From NCBI GenBank assembly GCA_905479075.1, contig CAJQLA010000001.1, positions 62,001 through 126,000 on the forward strand: 64,000 bases of DNA. Reading direction: 5' to 3'. The notes under the pieces are model-generated. The model did no database searches and was not told the origin of the DNA. It was given only the letters and a program-made list of their open reading frames with translations. The translations under genes were made by a program, and so were the position numbers. The DNA comes from an uncultured Gammaproteobacteria bacterium. GTDB lineage: Bacteria > Pseudomonadota > Gammaproteobacteria > Nitrosococcales > Methylophagaceae. Below are positions 1 through 9,279 of this stretch, piece by piece; the first letter of the stretch is position 1, and every line of letters starts with the position of its first letter.

Positions 1-1944
1 CAGCTATCTTTAATAGATTGGAATGATGTTTTTAGTGATAAACCTTTAAGGCCTGATCGATCGCAGCGGCGTAAAGACGACGATATTTTATATCTGGTTA
101 AAGGGAAAGCTGGCATCAGTGATGATGGGGTTAAGCTCCCTACAGCTGTAGTACAAGGTCAGAAATTTGACTTGATTCTAAAAGCATTGACCTTACCGGT
201 ATCAAACGTTAACGATTTTGATTTGCTACCGATTCCATATCGTGCTGTTGCGATGGATATAACAACAGGCGAAGAAGTAGTTCTTAGTACGGGTGATTTA
301 TCAATTGCTATGCATGCCAGTATGGCTATTCCAGGCGCATTTTCACCTGTAAAACTGAACAGCAAACTACTAGTAGATGGTGGCGCGGCAAATAATCTAC
401 CTATTTCAGTGGTGAGAGAAATGGGTGCAGATATTGTTATTGCCATTGATATCAGTACACCGTTACTTAAGCAGGAAGACCTTGGAGGCGCTTTAGCTGT
501 CATTGATCAATTAACAGGAATTTTGACTCGTAGAAATGTAGAAACACAGATCAAGACCTTATCTGATCGAGATGTACTAATTGTTCCAGAGCTTGGCTCT
601 ATTGCAACAATGGACTTTGAGCAAGTTGATGAGGCCGTTGTTGTAGGGCGGGCTGCAGGAATGGCAGCTAAGCAACAGTTAGTGCAACTATCCGTTAATC
701 GACAGGCTTACCTGCAATATCAACAATCGCAGAGTAGGAAAGATCTCGAGCAACAGGTTATCGAGTTTGTGCGCTTTGACAATGATTCAAAACTGAGCGA
801 ACAGGTCTTAAGAGAGCATCTTAATGTTGAAGCTGGTGATGTACTTAATCTCTATAAAATTGAGTCAGGGATAGCTAATATTTATGGGTTAGATATTTTT
901 GAATCAGTGCGTTATAACCTTGTGAAGAAAGGTGAGGAAACAGGCCTTATTATCCATGCAAAACAAAAATCCTGGGGAACGGACTCATTACAAGCAGGGC
1001 TTGAGCTAAGCAGTGATTTGTCGGGACAGTCTTCATTTAACCTTGGTTTTGCATACACTAAACAACCTTTTAATGAATTAAATGGTGAGTGGCGAACAGC
1101 ATTACAACTTGGCGAAGAGCCTGCAATACTGACAGAGGTATATCAGCCATTGGATCCTGCAGCTAAATATTTCGCAGCAGCAGCGCTATCTTGGGATAAC
1201 AGAGATATAAGATCGTTTAGTGACTCAAGTGGGAGAGCAGATACCGAATATGAAGTGGCTCGTTGGGGGCTGCGCTTAGCACTAGGACGCAATTTCGGTA
1301 AATGGGGAGAGCTGCGATTGGGTTATCGTAGGTTCACTGGTAAAGCAGATCTGGCAGTAGGGGACCCATCGTTCAGGAGTTTTGATTTTGAAGATGGTCA
1401 AGCATTTATTAGAGCCAAAATGGATACATTGGATAACCTTAATTTTCCCAGACAAGGTTATTTGAATAGTATCGAGTGGAGTGTGGGAAAAGAAGAACTC
1501 GGTGCTGAAAATGATTACCAACAAGTTTTATTGAGTTTATCGGGCGCTAAAAGTTGGGCAGATGGCTCTTTAATAACAAGCCTACGATTGGGTAGTACAG
1601 TAGATGGTGATGCTTCAATTAACAACAGATACCGCTTAGGTGGCTTCATGAAGCTGTCTGGTTTAGAACAAAACCAGCTAGCAGGACAGCATATGGGGTT
1701 TGCATCTGTTGCTTATCAATATCGTGTGTATCGAAGTCAAGTTTTCCCGGTGTATGCGGGTGGTGCTTTGCAAGTGGGTAACACTTGGGAGGAGCGCAGT
1801 GATATCAGCTTACATGATGTCCGAGGTAGTACTTCATTATTTTTGGGGGCTGACACCCCCATAGGTCCACTCTACTTAGGTTATGGTTATACCGAGGGTG
1901 GTAATGATGCTGTCTACCTATTCTTGGGGCAACCATTTTTTTAG
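1..1944 (+). CDS. Patatin-like phospholipase / BamA-type outer-membrane protein, 5'-truncated by window
   Basis: The reading frame is open from base 1 and ends with TAG at 1942-1944, so the start and the GXSXG nucleophile motif lie upstream of the window. The N-terminal part is the end of a patatin hydrolase domain: the catalytic Asp motif VDGGAANNLP is visible with its Asp codon at 376. A POTRA-like linker follows, then a C-terminal surface-antigen/BamA-like beta-barrel with alternating aromatic strands and a terminal Phe. The family (RssA-like patatin fused to Omp85, type Vd-like) places a lipolytic domain at the outer membrane; whether the passenger is released here is unknown. Function as a lipase is inferred from the family only. 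Confidence 0.85.
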   Translation, partial: QLSLIDWNDVFSDKPLRPDRSQRRKDDDILYLVKGKAGISDDGVKLPTAVVQGQKFDLILKALTLPVSNVNDFDLLPIPYRAVAMDITTGEEVVLSTGDLSIAMHASMAIPGAFSPVKLNSKLLVDGGAANNLPISVVREMGADIVIAIDISTPLLKQEDLGGALAVIDQLTGILTRRNVETQIKTLSDRDVLIVPELGSIATMDFEQVDEAVVVGRAAGMAAKQQLVQLSVNRQAYLQYQQSQSRKDLEQQVIEFVRFDNDSKLSEQVLREHLNVEAGDVLNLYKIESGIANIYGLDIFESVRYNLVKKGEETGLIIHAKQKSWGTDSLQAGLELSSDLSGQSSFNLGFAYTKQPFNELNGEWRTALQLGEEPAILTEVYQPLDPAAKYFAAAALSWDNRDIRSFSDSSGRADTEYEVARWGLRLALGRNFGKWGELRLGYRRFTGKADLAVGDPSFRSFDFEDGQAFIRAKMDTLDNLNFPRQGYLNSIEWSVGKEELGAENDYQQVLLSLSGAKSWADGSLITSLRLGSTVDGDASINNRYRLGGFMKLSGLEQNQLAGQHMGFASVAYQYRVYRSQVFPVYAGGALQVGNTWEERSDISLHDVRGSTSLFLGADTPIGPLYLGYGYTEGGNDAVYLFLGQPFF

Positions 1945-1984
1945 AGTGTTAATGAACTTTTATTTTTAGTCCCTTGGAGGTTAT

Positions 1985-2338
1985 ATGACAATTAAATGGT
2001 CTAACGATGACAATATAATTGTGATTCGCGTATCAGGTGTTCTAACTAAACCTGAATTTGATGCTTGTCAGTTGGAAATAGAGCCAACCATTCAGAAGGG
2101 CCAGACTAAAATGCTGATATTGGTAACGGATTTTCAGGGATGGGGCAGTGCTGTTGATGATTGGGCAGATCTTTCTTTCCAAGAACGAAATGATCCCTTT
2201 ATTCGAAAAATTGCGATTGTAGTCGATAAAAAATGGCGTGACTTGGCGACTATGTTTGCTGGACAAGGCTTAAGGCCTTTCCCCATAGAATATTTCGCCT
2301 CCAACCAGGAAGAGTTTGCGCGTGCGTGGCTTGAATAA
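1985..2338 (+). CDS. SpoIIAA-like (STAS-related) family protein
   Basis: This 117-residue cytoplasmic protein matches the SpoIIAA-like family seen in many gammaproteobacteria. It opens with MTIKWSNDDNIIVIRVSG, has a central LILVTDFQGWG segment and ends in a helix with KKWRD and EEFARAWLE. The start is supported by a strong Shine-Dalgarno (ttggagg) about 5 bases upstream. Proteins of this fold resemble anti-sigma antagonists or lipid-binding STAS domains, but no partner kinase is adjacent and the role is unknown. It follows the patatin gene by 40 bp and may be co-transcribed with it. Confidence 0.75.
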   Translation: MTIKWSNDDNIIVIRVSGVLTKPEFDACQLEIEPTIQKGQTKMLILVTDFQGWGSAVDDWADLSFQERNDPFIRKIAIVVDKKWRDLATMFAGQGLRPFPIEYFASNQEEFARAWLE

Positions 2339-2375
2339 TGTATTAGCCTATTAATACTGGCTAAGAAGGTTATTA

Positions 2376-2777
2376 ATGTTGAATTATTCTAAATTGTTAT
2401 TTTTGTTTTTATCACTAGCCATTTTTGGTCTTGGAGGATGCTCGACTACATCGGTTAAAAAAGAGCTGACCTTTAATGCTTTGATTTTGGATAATAAATC
2501 GGGGTTAACATTAGAGCATGTAAGGATTGAAGCAAGGCAAACGAGAGCTTTTGCATCTTGTGGAACTATCCTTAGCGGTACGTCATGCTCGACTACCTTT
2601 AGAGTGAAAGTTTATCAAGGGAACACTGTTTATATATCATGGCAATCACATGGAAAAAAACAGGTTATTGGTCCATTGTATATTGAGCCTCCCGAAACAA
2701 GGCAGTATGACGCTCCTGCCCGCATTATGATCAGTTTTATGTCGGAGCATGATGTCTCTGCAAAATTCATCTATTAA
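2376..2777 (+). CDS. Small outer-membrane-type lipoprotein, unknown function
   Basis: The 133-residue product starts with a hydrophobic signal segment and a clear lipobox (LGGC, cleavage before Cys22), so it should be a lipoprotein. The mature part has two further Cys (in ASCGTILSGTSC) that may form a disulphide, and is predicted mostly beta by eye. An AAGG Shine-Dalgarno lies about 7 bases before the ATG. I do not recognise the family. It follows the SpoIIAA-like gene by 37 bp on the same strand and converges with the next gene. Confidence 0.7.
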   Translation: MLNYSKLLFLFLSLAIFGLGGCSTTSVKKELTFNALILDNKSGLTLEHVRIEARQTRAFASCGTILSGTSCSTTFRVKVYQGNTVYISWQSHGKKQVIGPLYIEPPETRQYDAPARIMISFMSEHDVSAKFIY

Positions 2778-2823
2778 GATAGTTTTCTTTGGTAATCCCT
2801 TCAAATGTCAATGACGGGTTTAT

Positions 2824-3411
2824 CTAATTTAGACATTCTGCTTTATGTAAATCAATAGCAGCTGAACGCCGCTGAGGCTTTCCTTTCAGGTTCTCAATAT
2901 TTTGAAACAATTGACGACAGCGCTCTGACGTTCGTGAAATTACCTTTTTACTGGTTACTGCACCTTGAGGTAGAGAAGCTTTATGTACGATGGATTGCGG
3001 CTGTTCAGTTGCGTTGTTTAGTTTAACTGTGGTGGTTTTACGCATACTTTCTTCAAACCATTTATTATCTTGCTTGCATAAATTAACTAGCGTGGTACTG
3101 GAGGTGTTTTCAGCAATATTAATAAATTGGGTATTTCGGCAAAGCATGCCATTTATTGTGTTTGTGGACAAAGCTGTGATATTGCCAGAATGGCCCGTTT
3201 CACTATTTAGCCATTCCTGAGTATCACCATCAGCGTCTTCGTTGAGTACTTTTCTAGCATGGGCTTTCATGGTGTCCCAATCACTATCACTGAACAGTGT
3301 TAATGCTGATTCTTCAGGCATATTTAAATTCAAGTCCATAGCTTTTACTGGAAGAGAAGACAGCATGATCAGGCCGGTGGTCAAAGTGATAGTCATTACA
3401 TTTTGACTCAT
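2824..3411 (-). CDS. Exported protein of unknown function
   Basis: I place the start at 3411 because aaggagaacaacc lies directly upstream and the product then begins with a normal signal peptide (MSQNVMTITLTTGLIML...VKA). The frame itself extends further upstream to 3462. The mature protein of about 170 residues has several Cys that may pair and a basic C-terminal half (RTSERCRQLFQNIENLKGKPQRRS). I do not recognise a domain. It converges on the lipoprotein gene and has a long gene-free region behind its promoter. Confidence 0.6.
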   Translation of the reverse strand: MSQNVMTITLTTGLIMLSSLPVKAMDLNLNMPEESALTLFSDSDWDTMKAHARKVLNEDADGDTQEWLNSETGHSGNITALSTNTINGMLCRNTQFINIAENTSSTTLVNLCKQDNKWFEESMRKTTTVKLNNATEQPQSIVHKASLPQGAVTSKKVISRTSERCRQLFQNIENLKGKPQRRSAAIDLHKAECLN

Positions 3412-4325
3412 GGTTGTTCTCCTTTTTAGTTTATATATTGAATATTTTCTATAGTGAGTCAACTTACGTAAAAAAGCAAAGAAATGTATCGTGTATGAAG
3501 TGCCCTAAGAGCAGTTAAAACATGTGGAGTACTTAATATATCATTGAGAGACTTTATTCAAATATCGTCTGCAAGCTAGACATTAATCATATTGTATTAT
3601 TAACCGAAACGGCTTCTAGTCAGAACTTGGTGGAATTGCCTACCTGTTAGGTTTCGCGTTAAACGAGTGATCGCTTTTGGCGGCACATTAGCGACATCCT
3701 TTTCAAAGGGCGGCGTTCAACCCAAAGTAGACACACTAGACGCAGTAAATAAATAATGGTGCGTCCAGTATTTTTATTACGTATTCAGGCGGTAATAATT
3801 TTATTTAACACTTTCCTTTTGATATAGAGTAATAGAGTGGGGCAGGCATAAACATGGATCACAAACTGACCCATTAAATAGCTTTCATGACATTAAGTTT
3901 ATTCACTCTTTTTACTATTCATAAACTTCTACTCATCAAATGTATTTCTTAAAAATATTACTAAAGCCTTCACCTTTAGTGTTCAGACTCTTAATTTCCA
4001 TGCATTAAGGAGATTAATTCTCATCTAATCTCATTCGCTTGGCCAGAAATCTCATTTTGTTTGTCCTTTTGCGTTTCTGTTCATGATCGTGCTTCTTCAC
4101 CCATTTACATATATTCGCATAATATATATTATGTTAAATGGAATGTTAACATGTAAGTTCCTTTCAGGTAGTGTGTCCTTACTAACATTATTAACGCTTC
4201 TATCCTATTAATCTTCAAATTTTAAAATCTGACTGCATTAGCACTGTCAAGATTGCCTTATTGTAAGATTCAACATTTGAAATATTAAGGTGATTTGTGA
4301 ATCTAAAAAGCCCAGAAAAATGTGA
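3412..4325. other. Gene-free 914-bp interval
   Basis: No frame of useful length or recognisable domain is present on either strand. The central part (about 3600-3760) is less AT-rich than its surroundings and could be debris of an old gene, but its short translations carry many stops and I recognise nothing. The only structured element is a palindrome at 4118-4133, listed separately. The interval separates the promoter of the exported-protein gene from the 3' end of the slipin gene. Confidence 0.6.
4118..4133. repeat. Perfect 16-bp palindrome CATAATATATATTATG
   Basis: The two 8-base halves are exact reverse complements, and CCATTT (4101-4106) with AAATGG (4136-4141) forms an outer inverted pair. 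It lies inside the gene-free interval. It could be an operator or a cruciform-prone site; in DNA this AT-rich chance occurrence is also possible. Confidence 0.35.
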
Positions 4326-5078
4326 TTACTTATTGATCACTGTCTTAAGTGAACCAAGAAAATCGCCTGGCAATGGGAAAACAATGGTCGATGATTTGTC
4401 TCCAGCAATTTCTGTTAGTGTTTGCAAATAACGTAACTGAATTGCTTGAGGTTGTTTTGATAATATCTCTGCTGCTGCAAGTAATTTTTCAGATGCTTGC
4501 AACTCACCTTCAGCATGAATAATTTTAGCTCGTCGTTCTCGTTCTGCTTCTGCTTGTTTTGCTATAGCCCGAATCATACTTTCATCTAAGTCAACATGCT
4601 TTATTTCGACATTTGCAACCTTAATTCCCCAAGCATCAGTCTGAGTATCTAGTAAAGTTTGTATATCGATATTCAATTTGTCTCGTTCAGCGAGCATTTC
4701 ATCCAATTCATGTTGTCCTAGAACTGAACGTAATGTGGTCTGTGATAATTGACTAATGGCATCGTAAAAACGCTCTACTTGGATTATTGCTCTTTCTGGA
4801 TCAATGACACGGAAATAGACAACGGCATTTACTTTCACTGATACATTATCTTTAGATATTACATCCTGTGTCGGTACATCCATTACAATCGTTCTTAAAT
4901 CGACCCTAACCATTTGTTGGATAAAGGGGACGATGATGATAAATCCCGGGCCTTTTACGCTGTAAAATCGACCAAGTAGAAAAACCACACCACGTTCATA
5001 TTCACGTAAAATTCGTATTGCACTAAAAACTAAAGCTAATGTCGCCAGTGCTAGTATTGAAATAAATGATAATGTCAT
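4326..5078 (-). CDS. Slipin (stomatin/SPFH family membrane protein)
   Basis: The 250-residue protein has one N-terminal membrane segment (about residues 3-20), an SPFH domain (about 20-190, with [11 protein letters not shown] and [10 protein letters not shown] typical of slipins) and a coiled-coil region rich in Glu, Arg and Ala ([14 protein letters not shown]). Slipins oligomerise at the inner membrane and form scaffold cages. It starts 14 bp behind an NfeD-family protease gene, the usual slipin/NfeD pairing, in which the protease cleaves the slipin C-terminus in archaeal homologues. Two-gene operon with 5093-6478 is inferred from spacing. Confidence 0.9.
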   Translation of the reverse strand: MTLSFISILALATLALVFSAIRILREYERGVVFLLGRFYSVKGPGFIIIVPFIQQMVRVDLRTIVMDVPTQDVISKDNVSVKVNAVVYFRVIDPERAIIQVERFYDAISQLSQTTLRSVLGQHELDEMLAERDKLNIDIQTLLDTQTDAWGIKVANVEIKHVDLDESMIRAIAKQAEAERERRAKIIHAEGELQASEKLLAAAEILSKQPQAIQLRYLQTLTEIAGDKSSTIVFPLPGDFLGSLKTVINK

Positions 5079-5092
5079 GACAGCCTCTCCTT

Positions 5093-6478
5093 TTATTTGT
5101 CAGGCCTTACTTTTACAATCAGTCCATCTATATCCTCTACCCTGCCTCGATCACCTTTTTTCATTGGTGATATTGCAGTCGCCATCCATAATTCACTGTG
5201 CACACGTACCCTTCCTGTGGTTTCAAAATCATCAATGGCTTCACATTCAGAACCAACCATTTGTTCATGTCCTGAAACAATTGGATTACGCCTAGCTTTA
5301 AACACAAGACCCAATGCTAATATGAAAAATGCGGCAGTTGATATTGTAAAACCAGCAATAACACCAATATCAATGCCGTACCCCGGCAGATCTGTATCAA
5401 TCAATATTAATGAACCAGTAGCAAAACTGATGACGCCACCAATGCCAAGCACACCAAAGCTTGGCTGAAAGGCTTCTGCCACCATTAATGCTATCCCTAA
5501 GAGTATTAAGGCTAGACCTGCATAATTGATAGGTAATACTTGAAATGAAAACAAAGCTAAAAGTAAACAAATGGCGCCTACCGTTCCTGGTACTATTGCA
5601 CCTGGGTTAGCGAATTCAAATATCAAACCATAGATCCCAATCAACATTAAAATATAGGCAATATTAGGATTTGTTAATGTTTGCAAAACACTATTTCGCC
5701 AATCAGGTAATAGCTCATGTACGCTAAGTCCAACTGTTTCTAAAACTACTGGCGTGCCAAGGACTTCCACAGTTAGCCCATTCAGTTGTTTAAATAAATC
5801 TGCCTGACTTGTTGCGACAATATCAATAACATTTTCTTTTAATGCTTCTTCTGCAGATAAACTGGCTGCCTCTATAACTGCTTTTTTTGCCCATTTTTCA
5901 TTTCGACCATGCATCTTAGCTAAACTTTCTATGTACGCTACAGCATCATTTATTATCTTTTTACTTGAGGCATCATCATTTTTCATTGCCTTTGTTTGTG
6001 GATGAGTCGTTTTATCCGCCGCCTTTTCTGAGTCTTCACCTTTATGTTTATTAGTTTCATCTGGCGTCGTACCTGGCATTGGTATTAGTTGAATAGGTGT
6101 GGCTGCCCCAAGATTTGTACCTGGAGACATCGCAGCTATATGACTGGCATAGAGAATATAGGTGCCAGCACTTGCTGCACGAGAACCACCTGGCGCCACA
6201 TATGTCACTACAGGTATGGGAGATGTAATGATTTTTTTGATGATTTTACGCATCGATAAGTCTAGACCACCTGGTGTGTCCATTCTTAATAAGATGAACG
6301 CTGCGCTTGCCCTATTGGCTTTATCCATTGAACGCTCAAAATAATCGACCGTAGCAGGACCAATTACACCATTAATTTCTAATAGATAGACTTGTTTATT
6401 CGGGTTGTTTTCAGCAGATAAAGATACTGGCAGAACTGCCAAACAAAGCAATGTTAATACGATGAGTAACTTCTTCAT
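5093..6478 (-). CDS. nfeD: NfeD-family membrane serine protease (NfeD1b type)
   Basis: The 461-residue protein has a signal peptide (residues 1-22), a ClpP-class serine protease domain with the nucleophile Ser103 in RAASAGTY and the likely partner Lys at 173/174 ([13 protein letters not shown]), four or five membrane helices (about 265-400) and a C-terminal NfeD OB-fold domain ending in [11 protein letters not shown] low-complexity linker (about 140-168) separates motifs in the protease domain. Family members cut the hydrophobic C-terminus of the adjacent slipin, which is encoded directly downstream here. The catalytic dyad assignment is by similarity to the Pyrococcus PH1510 protein. Confidence 0.9.
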   Translation of the reverse strand: MKKLLIVLTLLCLAVLPVSLSAENNPNKQVYLLEINGVIGPATVDYFERSMDKANRASAAFILLRMDTPGGLDLSMRKIIKKIITSPIPVVTYVAPGGSRAASAGTYILYASHIAAMSPGTNLGAATPIQLIPMPGTTPDETNKHKGEDSEKAADKTTHPQTKAMKNDDASSKKIINDAVAYIESLAKMHGRNEKWAKKAVIEAASLSAEEALKENVIDIVATSQADLFKQLNGLTVEVLGTPVVLETVGLSVHELLPDWRNSVLQTLTNPNIAYILMLIGIYGLIFEFANPGAIVPGTVGAICLLLALFSFQVLPINYAGLALILLGIALMVAEAFQPSFGVLGIGGVISFATGSLILIDTDLPGYGIDIGVIAGFTISTAAFFILALGLVFKARRNPIVSGHEQMVGSECEAIDDFETTGRVRVHSELWMATAISPMKKGDRGRVEDIDGLIVKVRPDK

Positions 6479-6571
6479 AATGAGTACTCCAACAGTATTT
6501 ATGTAAATACCTTTTGTTATGTATCGCTAGCTTTAAACTTCCAATATTGCCTTTATTATTAATAGCTTATA

Positions 6572-7396
6572 TTATCTATGGGATACTGCTGCAACAACAT
6601 TTAGCCATTCATCTTGTATTTTATTATTGAGTATTTCTATATCAGCCTTGTCCTTTATACTGGGCACTATCTGTAAGATCATATTCAAACCAATTAACAT
6701 GTAGTTAGCTGTTGACATCAACAAAGAGTGAATGCCATCAGTTTTGATATCGTAGGCCTTAATGCCTTCAATCGCATCAGTGGTTGGATTGATGATTAAA
6801 TCGGCTTCTAATGAATGGACTGTAGAATGAGTCGATTCGCTAAGTAAAGCATAAAGCGTTCGGTACTCGTTTAGCATGCCTGCTAAATCAGCTTTGATAA
6901 AGACTTTAAAGTCATGTCTATCAACATCTTCAGAGCTTGCAATTATTTTCTCTAATTCTTCAATCTCTTCGTCTGAATAAGTATCAAGTGTTTCCTGCTG
7001 CTCTCTAAGAGCTTTTAAAAATGCCAGCCTTTCATTGCTGTCACCCAAGATCAACACATCGAAAAACTCGTGATGATGATGGAAAGCAGCTAAATCGAAT
7101 AAGGTTTCAAGAAGTGATCGTAAGATGATTTCAACCTGATGAACCATACCACGTCGAGCCAAAATAAGAGCGGCTTGATAGTGTGATAACATCCGCTGAA
7201 AATACAGCATGGCATAAACTTCTTTTCTGTCGTCAGGGTGAATGACGATATGGTTGAGTACTGTTTGTGCTGCTCGGTTCAGGTTCTCACAGATCTTGTA
7301 ACAGTCAGAAGAGCTAATTTGCTGCAATGCAGGGTTTGTTAGATATTCGCTGGATAGAAAGCCAATATCATTAAATGAGGTTTTATTCATGTTCAT
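6572..7396 (-). CDS. DUF5677 family protein, complete copy
   Basis: The 274-residue, probably all-helical protein shows the family hallmarks: a helix with QAALILARRGM, then VEIILRSLLETLFDLAA and a later STHSTVHSLEAD segment with conserved Ser/His. No membrane segment is evident. The ATG at 7396 has GGGAG seven bases upstream, whereas the second ATG (7390) is too far from it. Function is unknown; relatives occur in defence-like and accessory contexts. Its first ~50 codons are duplicated at 14878-15048, next to the intact gcvP, so it originally lay directly downstream of gcvP. Confidence 0.75.
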   Translation of the reverse strand: MNMNKTSFNDIGFLSSEYLTNPALQQISSSDCYKICENLNRAAQTVLNHIVIHPDDRKEVYAMLYFQRMLSHYQAALILARRGMVHQVEIILRSLLETLFDLAAFHHHHEFFDVLILGDSNERLAFLKALREQQETLDTYSDEEIEELEKIIASSEDVDRHDFKVFIKADLAGMLNEYRTLYALLSESTHSTVHSLEADLIINPTTDAIEGIKAYDIKTDGIHSLLMSTANYMLIGLNMILQIVPSIKDKADIEILNNKIQDEWLNVVAAVSHR

Positions 7397-7644
7397 GATG
7401 CGTCTCCCAATAGTGAGACTTCTATATCTTTTATTCTACTCCTCTTTCAGCGACAGATAAAACAGGTACTTTTATGGGCAACAACACGCTAAGTGCTGAT
7501 CTCCATAGACCTCATCAATTCTTCCTACAGCAGGCCAATATTTGTCATCATGTTGTTGCTGATTAGGAAAAAAAGCCTGTTGCTTAGAGTAAGGAAAAGT
7601 CTAATTCTCAATCAGGAAGTTGTGAGTATGAGGTGCATTCCTTA
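7249..7644. repeat. Direct repeat copy B: DUF5677 5' end + gcvP 3' end
   Basis: This ~396-bp segment matches 14907-15294 in the same orientation, with roughly 15 substitutions and two indels (one of about 9 bases in the gcvP/DUF5677 intergenic spacer), that is about 95 % identity by eye. It contains the first ~50 codons of the DUF5677 gene, its leader and the last ~57 codons of gcvP. Both ends of the match are abrupt. Confidence 0.9.
7472..7644 (-). pseudogene. gcvP: gcvP 3'-end fragment
   Basis: This stretch repeats the last ~57 codons of gcvP, including the unusual terminal Cys-Cys-Cys-Pro and the stop, with about nine substitutions. It has no start or upstream gcvP sequence: similarity stops at 7644 and unrelated DNA follows. 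It is a dead remnant produced by the event that brought in the 7.6-14.9 kb block. Confidence 0.9.
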
Positions 7645-7923
7645 TGTCTCCGAGTCGTCAACTCGCTGCTTTTTAAATTCTCCAGCATCATCAGTTTAAC
7701 CAAATTACTTAAGCTTGGATAGCTTAGTTATTTACGGCTATTGATAAGGGCATAAGCATGAAGCTAACCTACAAACAAGTCGAATCCATGAATAGAACTT
7801 AACAAATGCCGAGTAAGAAAACTACGAGTATGCATTAGTTTGATTATTACAATGGCGGTCACATCACTGCAGTATTTTGTCAGCAAAAAGAGTGCATGAT
7901 ATTTTCAAAAAAAATTATTGTAC

Positions 7924-8460
7924 TCAGGAATGTTTAAGGTGATTTTTTATATATCTATCAGCAGAAAACGAAAAAACAGGCATTAAGTCCCTTTTTTCCC
8001 CTGCGATATAAGTTTCGTTTGATAAGTTGTCTAAGATTACAGGTTGGTTGTGTCTTTTTAGGAAAAACCCCAAAACAATGTGAGGACTATTCATAGTTCT
8101 GTTGACGGTGTAAAAAACTTTAAGTTGATTTTCGCTAACGTCACAAGATAACAAGACAAAATATTTTATAATTAACTTCGTTTCATCATCATATTCAAAC
8201 CTTGTATTAACGAAGTTATTTATGAACGCTATTTTCTGTATAGTTGATTTAAAGGGAGTGCGCTCTAGCTCATTCAATACTTTTTTAGTTGCCTGTACCT
8301 GCCATTCTTTGTCAACTTGGACCTTGCTTATATGAAGGCTGCTTATTGTTAACTTTACTAGAATTGCCATTACGCTTACTAGAAAAAGAATTGATAAAAA
8401 ATACCGATATCTATGGTTTCTTAAGATTTTACCTAAAAGACGGTAGTTATGGGTTAACAC
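7924..8460 (-). CDS. LapG-like periplasmic protein lacking the catalytic Cys (pseudoprotease)
   Basis: The 178-residue protein has one N-terminal membrane helix (about residues 20-40) and a bacterial transglutaminase-like cysteine protease fold. It aligns with the LapG encoded at 29951-30613: shared features are W53, FVNT followed by DD, IIKYF, His127 (SPHIVLGFF), Asp144 (ILDNL) and KRDLMPVFSF. Between the DD and IIKYF about 23 residues are missing in frame, exactly the segment holding the WATP motif and nucleophile Cys (GDCEDY). Cys106 does not align with the nucleophile. It should be a tethered non-enzyme, perhaps a sensor or competitor. The gene overlaps the receiver gene by 14 bp and ends the operon. 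Confidence 0.7.
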   Translation of the reverse strand: MLTHNYRLLGKILRNHRYRYFLSILFLVSVMAILVKLTISSLHISKVQVDKEWQVQATKKVLNELERTPFKSTIQKIAFINNFVNTRFEYDDETKLIIKYFVLLSCDVSENQLKVFYTVNRTMNSPHIVLGFFLKRHNQPVILDNLSNETYIAGEKRDLMPVFSFSADRYIKNHLKHS

Positions 8461-8827
8461 ATCTACTCTCAGTTTTAAGTGTTTCTAACAATGACATAAT
8501 CTGGAAAGGCTTAACGAGATAGGCATCTGCATCAACCAAGCCTGCTGCCTTTAAGTTTTCCACCCCCGATAATGCAGACAGTAGAACAACTCTAATATGA
8601 GATGACCACTGACTTGATTTGATTAACCGGCATACTTCAAGCCCATCAATAGGGCCTGGCATCATTATGTCAAGCAAGATGACGTCGGGCTTTTTATAAA
8701 ATACGGTTCCTAATGCTTCTATTCCGTTCTTGCTTTCATAAATCTCATAGTCACTCAAATCTAAGGTTTTTTTTATTAATAACCTAATCTCTGGATCATC
8801 ATCTGCTATGAGTAGTTTTTTTATCAT
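8447..8827 (-). CDS. Single-domain response regulator
   Basis: The 126-residue protein consists of one receiver domain and no output domain. The acidic pocket (ADDDPE), phosphoacceptor Asp53 in LLDIMMPG, Ser84 and Lys106 (YLVKPFQ) are all present, so it should be phosphorylatable. It follows the other receiver gene by 23 bp and overlaps the LapG-like gene by 14 bp, which suggests translational coupling. It probably relays signals from the large histidine kinase, possibly to a target outside this operon. Confidence 0.88.
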   Translation of the reverse strand: MIKKLLIADDDPEIRLLIKKTLDLSDYEIYESKNGIEALGTVFYKKPDVILLDIMMPGPIDGLEVCRLIKSSQWSSHIRVVLLSALSGVENLKAAGLVDADAYLVKPFQIMSLLETLKTESRCVNP

Positions 8828-8850
8828 GTTTCTTACCCTAAATTAGATGT

Positions 8851-9279
8851 TTAAATTATTGTACTGCCAGTCTCAAACGTAATTGCACACGACACTTCTT
8901 GAGTGTGAGCCCCCTTTTCTACTTCACCAATTAGTTCTAATGGGCTAAATGGCTTAACAAGATATGCATCACATATAGCAGATAGTCCCTTTTGGATATC
9001 TCTTTCTTGCCCCTTTGCTGAGAGCAAAATCACATACATCCATTTCATTTCAATTGAACTTTTAATTTGTCTGCATACTTCAATTCCATCTGTTTTTCCT
9101 GGCATCATCACATCAAGAATAACTATTTGGGGGTACTCTTTTGTTATAACTTGTAGCGCCTCTTCTGCATTTTTTGCCTCATAAACTGCAGCATCTAAAT
9201 ACGATAACGTCATCCGTACAAGTTTCCGCAAATCAGGGTTATCATCAACGATTAAAATTCTTAGCTCATTGCCACTCAT
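8851..9279 (-). CDS. Single-domain response regulator
   Basis: The 142-residue protein is a receiver domain with a short C-terminal tail of about 20 residues. The pocket (VDDNPD), Asp56 in ILDVMMPG, Ser87 and Lys109 (YLVKPFS) are intact. Its start overlaps the stop of the histidine kinase gene by 4 bp. It resembles the neighbouring receiver (both have MMPG, DG-EVCR-IKSS and YLVKPF), so the two probably arose by duplication. No DNA-binding or enzymatic output domain is present. Confidence 0.88.
   Translation of the reverse strand: MSGNELRILIVDDNPDLRKLVRMTLSYLDAAVYEAKNAEEALQVITKEYPQIVILDVMMPGKTDGIEVCRQIKSSIEMKWMYVILLSAKGQERDIQKGLSAICDAYLVKPFSPLELIGEVEKGAHTQEVSCAITFETGSTII

Noticed and set aside
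172-1944. Start of the first gene at 172
   Set aside because: The frame is open to base 1 and the upstream residues match patatin-type proteins, so the gene begins before the window.
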